64,000 nt of DNA. Source: Ulva prolifera (lineage: Eukaryota > Chlorophyta > Ulvophyceae > Ulvales > Ulvaceae). Shown piece after piece: positions 30,734 through 40,734 of the stretch. Where the stretch lies: positions 7,135,315 to 7,199,314 of the forward strand of contig CM041199.1 of the NCBI GenBank assembly GCA_023078555.1. Reading direction: 5' to 3'. Made by a program: the position numbers and the translations under genes. Under the pieces are notes generated by a model that saw nothing but the letters and a program-made list of their open reading frames with translations, searched no databases and was not told the origin of the DNA. Numbering within the stretch: the first letter of the stretch is position 1; each line of letters begins with the position of its first letter.

Positions 30734-32353
30734 TCAATTCCCATACTTCCCTTCAGGCTTGGTGCATGCATCGCTTTGCTCATGCCTCATGGTGTTTTCT
30801 TTGGCAGCTGCTTCTGCTGCTGTGCCGAGTGTGGACACGGCAGCGTAGTATAAGAGAGCATACGAGTTGCAGTTTGTCAAGAGACGCGCCGGTTGCGGCG
30901 TAAGGAAAACACGAGAACCCTGATGATTGGGTTCCGGTCCCGGCAATTCTGCAGCATATCCCTCAGGAATGCAGCATCACACTGGCGCTTGGTGAATGAT
31001 GTGCTGGCATAGCAAAAGTCGTGGTTGCAGCAGGCGTCGGAGAAGTCGAAAATGAATGGAACATTGTCCGGAACAAGCGAGGAGAACCCATCTGCTGCTC
31101 CACAGCCATTGTCGCAGTTGTTTCCAGGGCAGTCGAAGCAGTTGGGGTTTGCCGGGGGCGGTTTCCCCACATAGCAGTCAGAGTACACGCAGCAGCCATC
31201 ATCACCAACCGCGCTCCAGCCGCCGCATGAGGATGGCCGATTCTGCAGCAGAGCGCGACGGGGGCCAGTGAAGCCTGCATGCGGCCTACCAGTACTGGTG
31301 TTCATGTCCTGATTGATTCCCAAGGTCAATTGCAATGCTCACGACCAGCCTGCGCACGGATGTCCAAACAGATGATCTGTATGTATGTAGTTACAAAGGA
31401 CAGAGGCCGGGCAGCGAGCCGTTGCCAGGAATGCACACGCAAATGCACTCATGCAGTCAAGGCACTAGGCCGGGTACGAGCACGTACCACAGCTCGGCCG
31501 GTGGTGCCAGCTAAAGCTTAAAGCCCCGCACGGAGCACAAGGGCATTCCCCTTGTACCACGCCACACTCAACCGGCGCAGATCATTTGTCACAAACAAAG
31601 CACGGTTCACCTTACCACACCGAGACCTGTATGTAAGTATGCATGAAGACATAAACGAATAGATACCGGTCGGTACCTCCACATTTTACCGCATACTGCC
31701 TGCGCACACAAAATCGACACGCGCCGTGGCAACTCAAACAAACATATGTGCGCCTCAACGCATCCGAGTCACGCAAGTACCATGCGCCACGCACCAGCAA
31801 GCCGTCTGCCCGATTCCGCCTCACAGCCCTCGCTCACAGCTGCAAAGAGCGGTACATCACCAGATTCGGAAAGGTTTAGGATCTGAAGAGCCTCAGGGGT
31901 GAGGACCTCTTGCGGCAGTGCCGGTCGGGTTGTCAGCTGCACCTCGATGCAGGGCGTCGCTCCAGATGCACACGCCTGAGGCTCCCCAACAGCCGTCACA
32001 ATCGCGCCAAACTGGCCGCAGTCGGTACAGAGGACTTCGGTGTCGGTGACGGCGTCCGCAGAGTTCAGGAAGAAGTTGCCAATGGCCGGCAAGATGGGAT
32101 CTGGCGCTGTGGACTGCACTATGACACCGCCGATGAAGCACTGTGCCACGGTGTAGGCGGCCTGTTCCAGCAGTTCCTCTGATGAGGTAAATGGTGCATC
32201 AAACGGCACAGAGCCCGGGGGCTGCGCTTGCAGCAAGGGCGCAGATGCCACAAGCACAAGCGCCACTAGGAGGGTTGGTGTGCGGAACCGTGCCACCGAG
32301 CGATGCACAATTGGCTGGTGGGCGCGAGGTACCATCTCCTTGAAGCTTTCCAT
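30734..32353 (-). pseudogene. Secreted PLA2-like protein, paralogue 1 (frameshifted)
   Basis: Exon 1 32353-31795 starts MESFKEMVPRAH, with a signal-type hydrophobic run TLLVALVLVASAPLLQA, then the unrecognised cysteine domain (AAYTVAQC, GNFFLN, CTDCGQFGA, PCIEVQLTTRP). The intron 31794-31275 joins in phase 1 (GRRLAG-FTGPRRALLQ). Exon 2 encodes the PLA2-like part: VGDDGCCVYSDC, NPNCFDCPGNNCDNGC, then FDFSDACCNHDFCYAS with the His-Asp pair. At about 30905-30915 the frame shifts: the current frame stops at 30877, while the paralogous C-terminus (PARLLTNCNSYALLYYAAV) continues in another frame to 30734. It is either a young pseudogene, a shortened protein, or a one-base sequence error. The intron carries a dispersed repeat (31388-31518). 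Confidence 0.75.
31388..31518 (-). repeat. 135-bp dispersed repeat within the intron of paralogue 1
   Basis: Complement of 28446-28582 with scattered substitutions; same strand as the host gene. Ends CCTTTGTAACTACATA. Confidence 0.75.
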
Positions 32354-33527
32354 GGCGAGTGACAGCAGAACAGTTGGTGTAAGCTGCTCGGCGAATGACC
32401 CTTGTAATCCTGCTGCACCTGCATTTGTAATTACCGGGGTGGGTTGCGGCAGCAGCACGCCGTAACCCTGCGGCACCAGCACCTCACGGCGTGCTTCACT
32501 GGCACATCCAAGCAAGGGCCCTTGGGTGCGGGTACCCGGGTGCGATAGCATTTGTAGAAGCACAGCATGCGAGAAGATTTGCAGCAGCACTGCATGCTCC
32601 GTGACGTACGTCTGGAATGCGGCAACAGCCGCTGCTACGGTACCGTAAATGAGGCCTCCTCCAGCCCTACATCACCTGTGGGTAATGGTGGCGGTCACGT
32701 GGGATTTGTTGTTGAGGTAAGCGCCAACCTGAAGGTTGAAATTACATTCAATCGTGAACCGAAGAGGAGGAGACACATATGTAGTGCTGTCTGAGTGCCA
32801 ACCAACACTCGTAACAATAATGCCCAGTCTCGGCGAGATGCGCCCACGCAACCTGGGAGATCACGCTTGTGTACGTACCGCTCTTGATTACGGACGCCGT
32901 GCTAGATTCTTTTGCAAGAGCCGGTCGCTGGACACCACACAACCGACCGGTGGCCATGGCTGCAGCTGATGAACAGTACGCCAAAACGACACAATCTCGC
33001 AGAGCAGTGTTACATGCATATGTCACCAGGGTTGTCCTCATGATATTCATGTGCGCTCGGCTGTCATTTATACCCGGCCCCGGGCCAACATCATCCTTCT
33101 GATAAGGATATTTGGCAAGGCAGATACTGCAGGCTGGGGCAGATATCAGTTGACCGAAGCTGTTGTGCACACAAACATGTTTTGTGTCTGCGCAGTGACC
33201 ACTGCTTGATGGGATACCGCATTGAAGTCCCAAAGAATATTTATGCTCATTGCGACTGCAACACTAGTACTGCAGGCAGTCATGCAGTTGCAGCAGACTT
33301 GATAGCTGATGCGGGGCAATGAGTGTCGTACTTCCGAAGTGAGTCACCATGCATTGTTTTGCAGCTGCAGCTGTATGTTCTGTTTTGCATGCAAAGCAGG
33401 GGGTCACCTCCGCAAGCAGCTCGAGCAGACCCACTGGCACCTGCCGGCGGCCCGGGGGCCGTGCTTGGCGCCAATGTGCAAGTCGGACTGTTGAAACTTG
33501 AACAAATTTAATTGCACTATTCTAGTA
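32354..33527. other. Stretch without a supported gene
   Basis: Upstream region of paralogue 1. Its reading frame stays open to about 32590 but the signal peptide fits the start at 32353. No other features recognised. Confidence 0.45.
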
Positions 33528-33584
33528 TTACAAAAGAGTGAACGGGGAAGACAAACACCAAAACCTAATCTCATCCGAATCAAC
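33528..33584 (-). repeat. 60-bp family, full copy
   Basis: TTACAAAAGAGTGAACGGG ... CTCATCCGAATCAAC on the plus strand; complement of the copy at 25876. Confidence 0.85.
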
Positions 33585-33686
33585 AGCAACACATACATAC
33601 ACGATCACACTACAACCGCACCCACACCGTGCGGTGACCTCAGTCCAGTCCGGAAGGATCACTGTACATTCTGCACGTATATCTAT

Positions 33687-33744
33687 TTACAAAAGAGTGA
33701 ACGGGGGAAACCAAACACTGAAACCGAATCTCATCCGAATCAAC
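33687..33744 (-). repeat. 60-bp family, full copy, same orientation as its neighbour
   Basis: Second copy only 100 bp from the first, both on the minus strand. The spacer between them is unrelated to the repeat. Confidence 0.85.
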
Positions 33745-34539
33745 ATCAACATAATGTATATTTTGCACTATTCTGATCCGGCAGGAATGAGATTCAGTAG
33801 CACGATCTGCAGAAAGTATTCACACATGCGTATTATCTATGAGTCTATCTAGAGAAACTTGAAGAGCTGCACCTGAGTGACACCGGATCCAGTGAAGCAA
33901 AGTCCGCGCTGCCTTGGCAATGAACTTGTCCGCGCGCGCCTCAACTGGGAGGAGACGCGTACGTACCACAATCAATTGCAGCTGTGATGGATCATACGTT
34001 GTCGCCACAACGCAGAGGTTATCTGGTGATCAGGCGCAGTACACAGTCGTAATTTATAGCCTGCTGATTGCTCAGTTGCGCGTGCAGACGGGATCACGGG
34101 TTTGCTTGGCTTGAGCAGATCCTGCGTGTTCACGTGACAGCCATATGCATGTGTGCTCGGGGGCCCGCGCTAGAAGACTGGGTACCAAGTCTGCTTCACA
34201 CATGTATGCATCCGATAGAGTCTATGTATGCTCGAAGACAAAGCGATGTCCAATGGGACGTTGACCAATCCGAGACACAGGTGTGCATGCCAAGTCTCTC
34301 CTCCACTGTAGAGCGGGCAGTGTCCGAGTCAGCGTCGCGAACTCTGAGTTGAAAATCATGGTGCAGCCGAATTGACTCGGGTCTCAGGGCACCATGGCAC
34401 GACGGTTGATCAGTTATCATGACCTGTTGCTGCATGCTGTTGCATGCAGAGGGGTGAGCGGGACGATAGAACCGGGACGAGACAATCACAACAAAAGAGT
34501 CTCGTCTGAATCAGCAGCTCCACACACACACATGGGCGA
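33745..34539. other. Stretch without a supported gene
   Basis: A partial minus-strand copy of the 60-bp family lies at about 34483-34515 (ACAAAAGAGTCTCGTCTGAA). Otherwise nothing recognised. Confidence 0.45.
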
Positions 34540-34990
34540 TGCAGGGTCCTGGGTGCGGTGCGGCGTGGGCCGGCGGGGCTGCGCGGCGGTGTGCAGGGCT
34601 GGCGTGGTATGCTGTGGCTTGGTGGGGTGGGGGTGGGTCTTGGGGCCAGGGCGGGCCCCGGCAATCGGGCGGCCATGATGGGCGGCCTCAGGCAGCAGTG
34701 TGTTGGGTTTGGCCCTGTCGTACGGCGGCGGGCGTTGTGGTGCTGGTGGTTGTGATGTTGTGTGTCGGCCGTGGGGTTTGTGCGTGCGCGTTTGTGGGTT
34801 TGGGTTTGTGGGTGTGTGGGTCTGTGCGTGTGTGTGCTGGTGTGTGGGTGTGTGCTTGGCGGTCTGCGGATCTGTGTCGCTTGCTGCGCCGGTGATGGGT
34901 GAGATGTTCGTGGGTGTCTTGGTGTTTGCTTCGTCTGCTTGCTCCTTTCGCGGTGCTGCCCGACTTGCTGCCTTTGTCCTTGTAACACAC
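34540..34990 (+). repeat. G/T-rich TGTAACAC-ended repeat, left-truncated copy
   Basis: Begins at GTCCTGGGTGCGGTGCGGCG, about 150 bp into the longest copies, then aligns to the common right end at 34990. Confidence 0.82.
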
Positions 34991-37009
34991 GGGCGCCCGT
35001 CTGCAGACAGTTCCTACCAGAATTCATATGTGCCAACAAAGCTTGTGTTTGCGGTACCAGCGTGTACTTTTGCTAGCCATGCTAGCGACACAGCTGTACA
35101 CATCTGTGCGCACATGTGTGAAAAGAGTGTATGAGCCTGAGCAGCATGATCCCTCGCAAAGCAGCTTCAGCCTGCAAACCCAAACGCTATTCTGTTTACT
35201 CTTTTGTAAACACGACCCCAAATGCGATTCCACACATCCCACACATTCCCACACGCCCCAGCCAGCCTGCTGGGGCTGCCGCAGCAGGAAGTGTCCAATA
35301 GATCCGGAGTCCCAAACATGGGGCCCCATGACCACATTTGTTCACATCCATGGCCATCACCCGGGTGATGGCCATGGATGTGAACAAATGTGGTCATGGT
35401 GTTCAATCTTGTGTTCTGTTGTTGTGCCACCGTGTACACTACTTGTGTGCTGCTTTCCCAATCGCCTACAAGTCCCCAGATCTGGAATAGACCTTAAGCT
35501 TGTCCTTGAATGACAGATCAGGTTTTCCAAGACACATCTTGTGGCAATGCTGCAGCCAAATTCGTGCACTGCTACTGCCGCAATCACACCTTTGAGCTCC
35601 TCAGCCCCATGGGAGTGGAATATCTGACTGTAGTGTCTACTGTGCCACCTGCCTTCAACTTGAAGGCATGAAGTTCATATGTGTACATATACATATATGT
35701 ACACCTGTGCCCACCTTCCCAGTCTTGTCCTCGTCATGCAGTGCTCAACATTGCTGCATATGCTGTCAAGTTCGCTGCACGGCGTGGATTCACTGTCAAC
35801 CCGGTGTTTGTCTTCTTCCGTTCTCTCCTTTGTAAAAGTGTCAACCCGATCGCATCCACTCAGTCACGGGCTGTCAACCCGACTGCAATGGACCTGCAGC
35901 TATAGCTACACACACCCACGTGTACATGAGCACTTGCCTCTAACTACAGCCCCATACCCACGTCTACAGCCCCATACCCACATGGTTCACCTCGGCAGGG
36001 GCGGCGCCGGAAGCGGCGGCGGGACCGCTGCCCGAGGCCGATGACCCTCGGCGGCCTCGGGCTGCCGGGCATGCCCAGTGGTCCCAGCCATCGCTCCACG
36101 TCCGGCGCAAGCCCCCGGCTCCCGACTGCAGGTCGCGCAGAGGCACTCAGCGCGGTGATATTCTCGTGTCCATCCCTGGCGCGCTGGTGATCAACGAAGC
36201 GTGCGTATCTACCCCGCTGGTCGGCCCCAACATCCGCAACGCGGGGGCCTGTACACGTGACGGTGCCACCGCGGCGGTTGCCGACGGGCGCGAGTGCGAC
36301 ATATACGGCTGGGTGGGCTCTGGGGCATTCATTCTTTTGTAATCGCCTTGAGTGCACTCCCATACAACACACCCAGAGGACATCTGTGTTACAAGGACAA
36401 AGGCAGCAGGCACCCCCGCGGCAGTACAGTGACATGATCGCTGTACCGCTGCACTGCCACGACTCCGCATGCACGTGCACCCCACACAGCCACGCAACCA
36501 TGCCCGATCACATACAGCCTTTAAACACAAAGCACAACCGCCCTCACGCAGCATGCGGTACAGCGGCGTGTCTGCTGCGTTACAGGTTGAACCGTTTACA
36601 CAGCGCGGATGCACCGGTAGGGCAAAGCCGGGACGGCATGCGCACAGCTACATGCGACCCCAACGTCTGCAGCAATGTGTCCGCCCGGGCAACGTCAACG
36701 GAGGCAAGCACAGCGTGGGCAACACGAGGGCATTGCTATTCACTCCAGGTGGGCAGTGAGGTGCGACAGGGCGCGGGACGGCATCGCAAGAGCCATCGTT
36801 ACGGCCAAGTCCGCACGACATCATGTGATGATCAGGCTAGCAGCGGGATGGCAGCATGCACCTCACAGGTCACTGCCCGGCAATGCGACGTGAACTGTTC
36901 GTGGTTCGTGCTCTGGAGCGCTGAAAGCTGCGTCCGACCCTGTAGCCACATCAGCAACGAAGTTGATCATGAGGGATGCAGTGAGCAGGGGTTGCGGCAT
37001 GCATATGCG
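34991..37009. other. Stretch without a supported gene
   Basis: Contains the palindrome at 35326-35399, a 60-bp-family fragment at 35801-35836, fragments at 35186-35212 and about 36330, and a GTGTTACAAGGACAAAGGC repeat end at 36386. Frames near 36000-36300 are GC-rich but have no recognisable domain. Confidence 0.45.
35326..35399. repeat. 74-bp perfect palindrome
   Basis: Two 37-bp arms with no spacer, centred on CCCGGG between 35362 and 35363. Left arm starts CCATGACCACATTTGTTCAC. No mismatch. Confidence 0.97.
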
Positions 37010-37051
37010 GTCGGTTTTGGTGTTTGTCTTCTCCCGGTCAATCTTTTGTAA
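37010..37051 (+). repeat. 60-bp family, partial copy
   Basis: GTCGGTTTTGGTGTTTGTCT ... CTTTTGTAA, lacking the first 15 bp of the family. Confidence 0.75.
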
Positions 37052-38727
37052 TAAATCATCGACCAACAGCGCGCTGTTGCAATCTGATCGAGAATCTGGG
37101 CACGCCCCTGATCAAGAATCTGGGTAATCAGATACCCATGGGGCAGATGGGCGGGGGGCGGGGGGGCAGTCCTGGGGAGACCTTCGCGCCGAGGACCTTG
37201 CGCCAGCACAGGTTGCCGCGCTGCCAGTGTGTGTCTCAGAGGGGCCGGGGGCGGGCCTCCGAGGGGAAGCCGAGTCCAAGAGTATGCGTTGACGCAGGCG
37301 TCACGACTTCGATTCCACAGCAAGTATCAGCTCCATCGATCAACAACGTCGCTGACTGTGCATACCTACATGTGCCACTGCACAACCTTGCGGACACCCA
37401 CGTGTGTGAAGTAGACTTGCCAGCTTGCGGCGGCAAGAGGCGGGCTAGCGATCCAGCATGCATGGCTGTAACGTGAACACAGCAGGTGACCCAAGGTAGG
37501 CGCTTCCCTCGCGCCTGCATGCGCAACTGCGCAGGAAGCATAGCATTAGCGCCCGTGTGTACTTCGAATGGCCACCAGTATCAGCCGTGTACACACGCGG
37601 TCACCCTAGCGTCCATCTGAGGGCTTCAACCTGTTGAACACCCGGCTAGCGTCGTCGCAGCTGGCGGGACGTACTGGCCCACGTGGTAGGTGCGAACATT
37701 GCTTCATTCTGCTTTGTTTGTCTTTGTTCGTTCACTCTTCTGGAATACTGCTTCAGGACCCACGCTTCTGTAACACTCAGGTGCTGCTCTCCGAACCGTG
37801 TCCACGAGCCACCTGCACGAGGTCTGCTGCTGTATCTGATACAGTGACGACACGTACGTGCTCACATGCTCGCGCGCGCCGGCAGGACGGGCCCGAACGT
37901 ACGTGTGCCTGCTGATGCTTGTGTGCTGCTGCTGCTGTGTTTTTTGCTGTAGCTTGGGGTCTGTGACGGTCGTTTCGGAAGAAATTACTGTGCGATGGTA
38001 GCTGCCACACTAGTATGTACCAGGTCACCGTGCTCAGAGCTACACACGCTGTATCGACTTGTGCGTTCAGATCTGGACAGATCTACAAGAACAAACGTAT
38101 ACAGAACAACCCTATAGAACAATCATACACCCAATTCTTTTAAAATTGTGGTATTTGTTTTCTCCAGTTCGAACACTCTTCTGCTTACATATCTAATATA
38201 TTATAATTACATTTAAATGCCGATTTGATCAGATGGTCTGGGAAGCGAAACAGTCTGTAGTTGCAACATGTATCCCGCTTTTGTGAATGCGACGTGCTGT
38301 TTCAAGAATTCTGCGAAGAGGGGCTGGTATTCAGCCTACACCTCGTCCACAAAAGATTCTGGTGCTATCCGTGGCGGACCCACTCTTCGTAGATCTGTAA
38401 CACAGAGTGCCGCACACCCCATTCACTGCGACCCAGTTATGGGGCCCCGCACCAGCTGTCATGTCTCGTGTAGTATCTGCACTCAGTGTATCTACACTCA
38501 GGCTGTGCAGGCTCTATGCACCTGTTTGGCAGCACTGGAGGATCTGGCCAGAGTGGATCCGCAGTGCGACATATGGCATTTTGCAAGCACATGCACTGCT
38601 AAGTAGTGCTGCAGTGCGGTCCGCCACGTGTACTTTTGAAAGGACCAAGGCAGAGAGGCATGCAGCACTGCACCCAAGTGGCAGCACACGTAAGCTGAAA
38701 AAAGAAAAGAAAAACAGGTGCTGTGTG
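37052..38727. other. Stretch without a supported gene
   Basis: Two decayed 60-bp-family ends at about 37711-37745 and 38149-38190. A 112-codon plus frame at 38268-38606 has no recognisable domain or paralogue and is not called. Confidence 0.4.
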
Positions 38728-38995
38728 GTGTTACACAAGGATAAATGAAGCGAGGCGGGTAGCACTGGAAAAAAAGTAAGCCAGCAGAGCAAGCACAAAA
38801 CCCAGACACCCATGCAACACAACCAAAACCCACCCCGTGCGTGCCACACCGTGACGCCCAGAAACCGAAGTCGCACCCAGAACCTCAGACCGCGAAATAC
38901 CCACACCCACACCCACACACGCACCCAAACAGACATACACCGCCCCATGCTGTTCACCATTATGTACACACACGCTGCACATCATGTACACATGT
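38728..38995 (-). repeat. TGTAACAC-ended repeat, minus-strand copy
   Basis: Begins GTGTTACACAAGGATAAATG and continues with the complement of the G/T-rich body (AGACCGCGAAATACCCACAC). Located 190 bp upstream of PLA2-like paralogue 2. Confidence 0.65.
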
Positions 38996-39183
38996 GTAGG
39001 TCACATTGAGTGGAGGCTTGTGTGAACGTACGTTTGTGGAATCTCACGCCTGGGATTCACACAGCGATTCGTGTGTACTGTAGCTGTCGTGTGATGTTGT
39101 TGTGTGACCACAGAGGTCCTGCTTGTTCATGGCGGTCCCTCAGCTGCTCGAGTAATATTAATGCTGGCGGATCCAAGTGCACA

Positions 39184-40734
39184 ATGGCGCTTGCCCTCGT
39201 GGTCTCACTGTCTCTGATGCAGCTGCAGCCTGCCCTGTCTAGATCTGCCCCACAATATGCTACGGAGGCACAGCTGGCAAGCGCGTCCTACACGGTGACG
39301 CAATGCCTCCCCAGCGGCTTGATGCTGCAGTCCATGGCGTCTGACCCTGTCCTGCCATACACAGGCAACTTCTTGCTCAACAGTGCTTACACCGCAACTG
39401 ATCCCGAAGAGCTCTGCACAGATTGCGGCCAGTATGGTGCGATTTTTATGGCAGTAGGGGAGCCTCAAGCATGCGCATCGGGAGCGACGCCTTGCGTCGA
39501 GGTGCAGCTGACGACCCGACCTGCGCTGCTCAGTGAGATACTCTTTCCTGAAGCGCTGCAGTCCCTCGGCCGAACCAACTCTTCTGATGTGACGCTGTTT
39601 GAAGTTGTGACTGAGGGGTGCTGGGCCCCTGGGGCGACAGAGATGCCGCGGCCAGGGCGGGCTGGTGGTGCGACGCGTCGCGACGCTCACGGCTCCTGAA
39701 AATATCTTACTACGTATGTAGTATATAAGAGTGACCGGGAGAAGGTTAATACAACAAAAGAATCTCATCCGAATCACTCCTGATAATGCTGTGCCCGTGG
39801 CAACTGCGGCATCGATGGTTGATGTGCACGTTGCTGTTACGATGCATGCATGTGATGCAACATGTGACTGCATGTTGTGTAAGGTTCCTTCAGTACTGTA
39901 AGTCTTGAGGATAGAATAAGTGACGCATATGTCCGTATGTCTGCGTGACCTTGATGCACTTGTTTAAATGGACATATGCATGTGTCAAGTCGTCTCGGAC
40001 ACATGCATGATGTGTCCCTGGACACATGCATGATGTGTCCCGAGGTCCAATGGTCATATGATATGACCATTGGACCTGACCATATCTTGTGTACATGTAC
40101 CCAGCATGCAGGCGTCGGCGGGCCTCCAGGACGGCGTTCTCTGCTGCAAGCTCCCGCCGCGCCGGCAACATGCGCAGGCTGGAGAGCAGTCGGTGATGAT
40201 GGCTGCTGTGTGTACTCTGACTGTTGCGTTGGGATACCACCCCCAGCGAACCCCAACTACTTCGGCTGTACTGGCAACAACTGCACCAACGGCTGTGGCC
40301 CGGGACTGTTGGCAGGGATTTTTCCGGACCGTATGGAAGGCGTTTTTGACTTCGCCGATGCCTGCTGCAAACATGACCACTGCTATGCTAGCACATCGTT
40401 CACGCAGGCGCAATGTGACGATGCATTCCGGACCAATATGCTACGAGACTGCCAGGTCCGGTTTGCGGCTGTCATGCTTTTGCCTCAACCACCACCGGCA
40501 CAGGCTCAAGCCAAGATGAACTGTGAGACGGCCGCTATGACATACTTTGCTGCTGTTCAGCAGTTAGGCGGAGGTAGTGCGGCGGCGGCCCAGCAGAACA
40601 CCATTAGACATGAGCAGAAACCGCAATGCTCAAAACCGCCACCCCCACCACCCCCGCCGCCCCCGTCGCCCCCACCGCCCCGTCCACCCCCGTCGGCGCC
40701 ACCACCCCTGGGCGGATATGGCCAACGCCAGTAG
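39184..40734 (+). CDS. Secreted PLA2-like protein with proline-rich tail, paralogue 2
   Basis: Exons 39184-39664 and 40112-40734 give 367 residues. The intron has a GTGGTG donor and CATGCAG acceptor, phase 1. Residues 1-19 form a short signal peptide (MALALVVSLSL...). About 30-146 is the unrecognised cysteine domain: YTVTQC, GNFLLN, CTDCGQYGA, AC at 96-97, PCVEVQL, EGC. Residues 183-274 are PLA2-like: DDGCCVYSDC, FDFADACCKHDHCYAS (His248-Asp249 dyad), then QCDDAF and further cysteines. The FDF..AC..HD arrangement recalls the fungal/bacterial type of PLA2 more than animal secretory forms. If active it would hydrolyse phospholipid acyl chains outside the cell; calcium-loop residues are not clear. 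The C-terminus is polyproline with SPPPP, typical of hydroxyproline-rich wall proteins. It appears intact and is the best model of the family. Confidence 0.8.
39728..39779 (-). repeat. 60-bp family copy within the intron of paralogue 2
   Basis: AAGAGTGACCGGGAGAAGG ... GAATCTCATCCGAATCAC; antisense to the host gene. Confidence 0.7.
39997..40077. repeat. Three consecutive hairpins in the intron of paralogue 2
   Basis: Two 21-bp hairpins (GGACACAT gcatg ATGTGTCC) at 39997-40017 and 40020-40040, then a 16-bp-arm hairpin with a 3-nt loop at 40043-40077 (AGGTCCAATGGTCATA arm). They end 35 bp before the splice acceptor. Confidence 0.9.

Noticed and set aside
35167-35439. Frames reading through the 74-bp palindrome on both strands
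   Set aside because: The palindrome itself encodes the same peptide on both strands; no start or homologue.
38268-38606. 112-codon plus frame as a gene
   Set aside because: No recognisable motif, paralogue or splice support; length is within chance for this composition.
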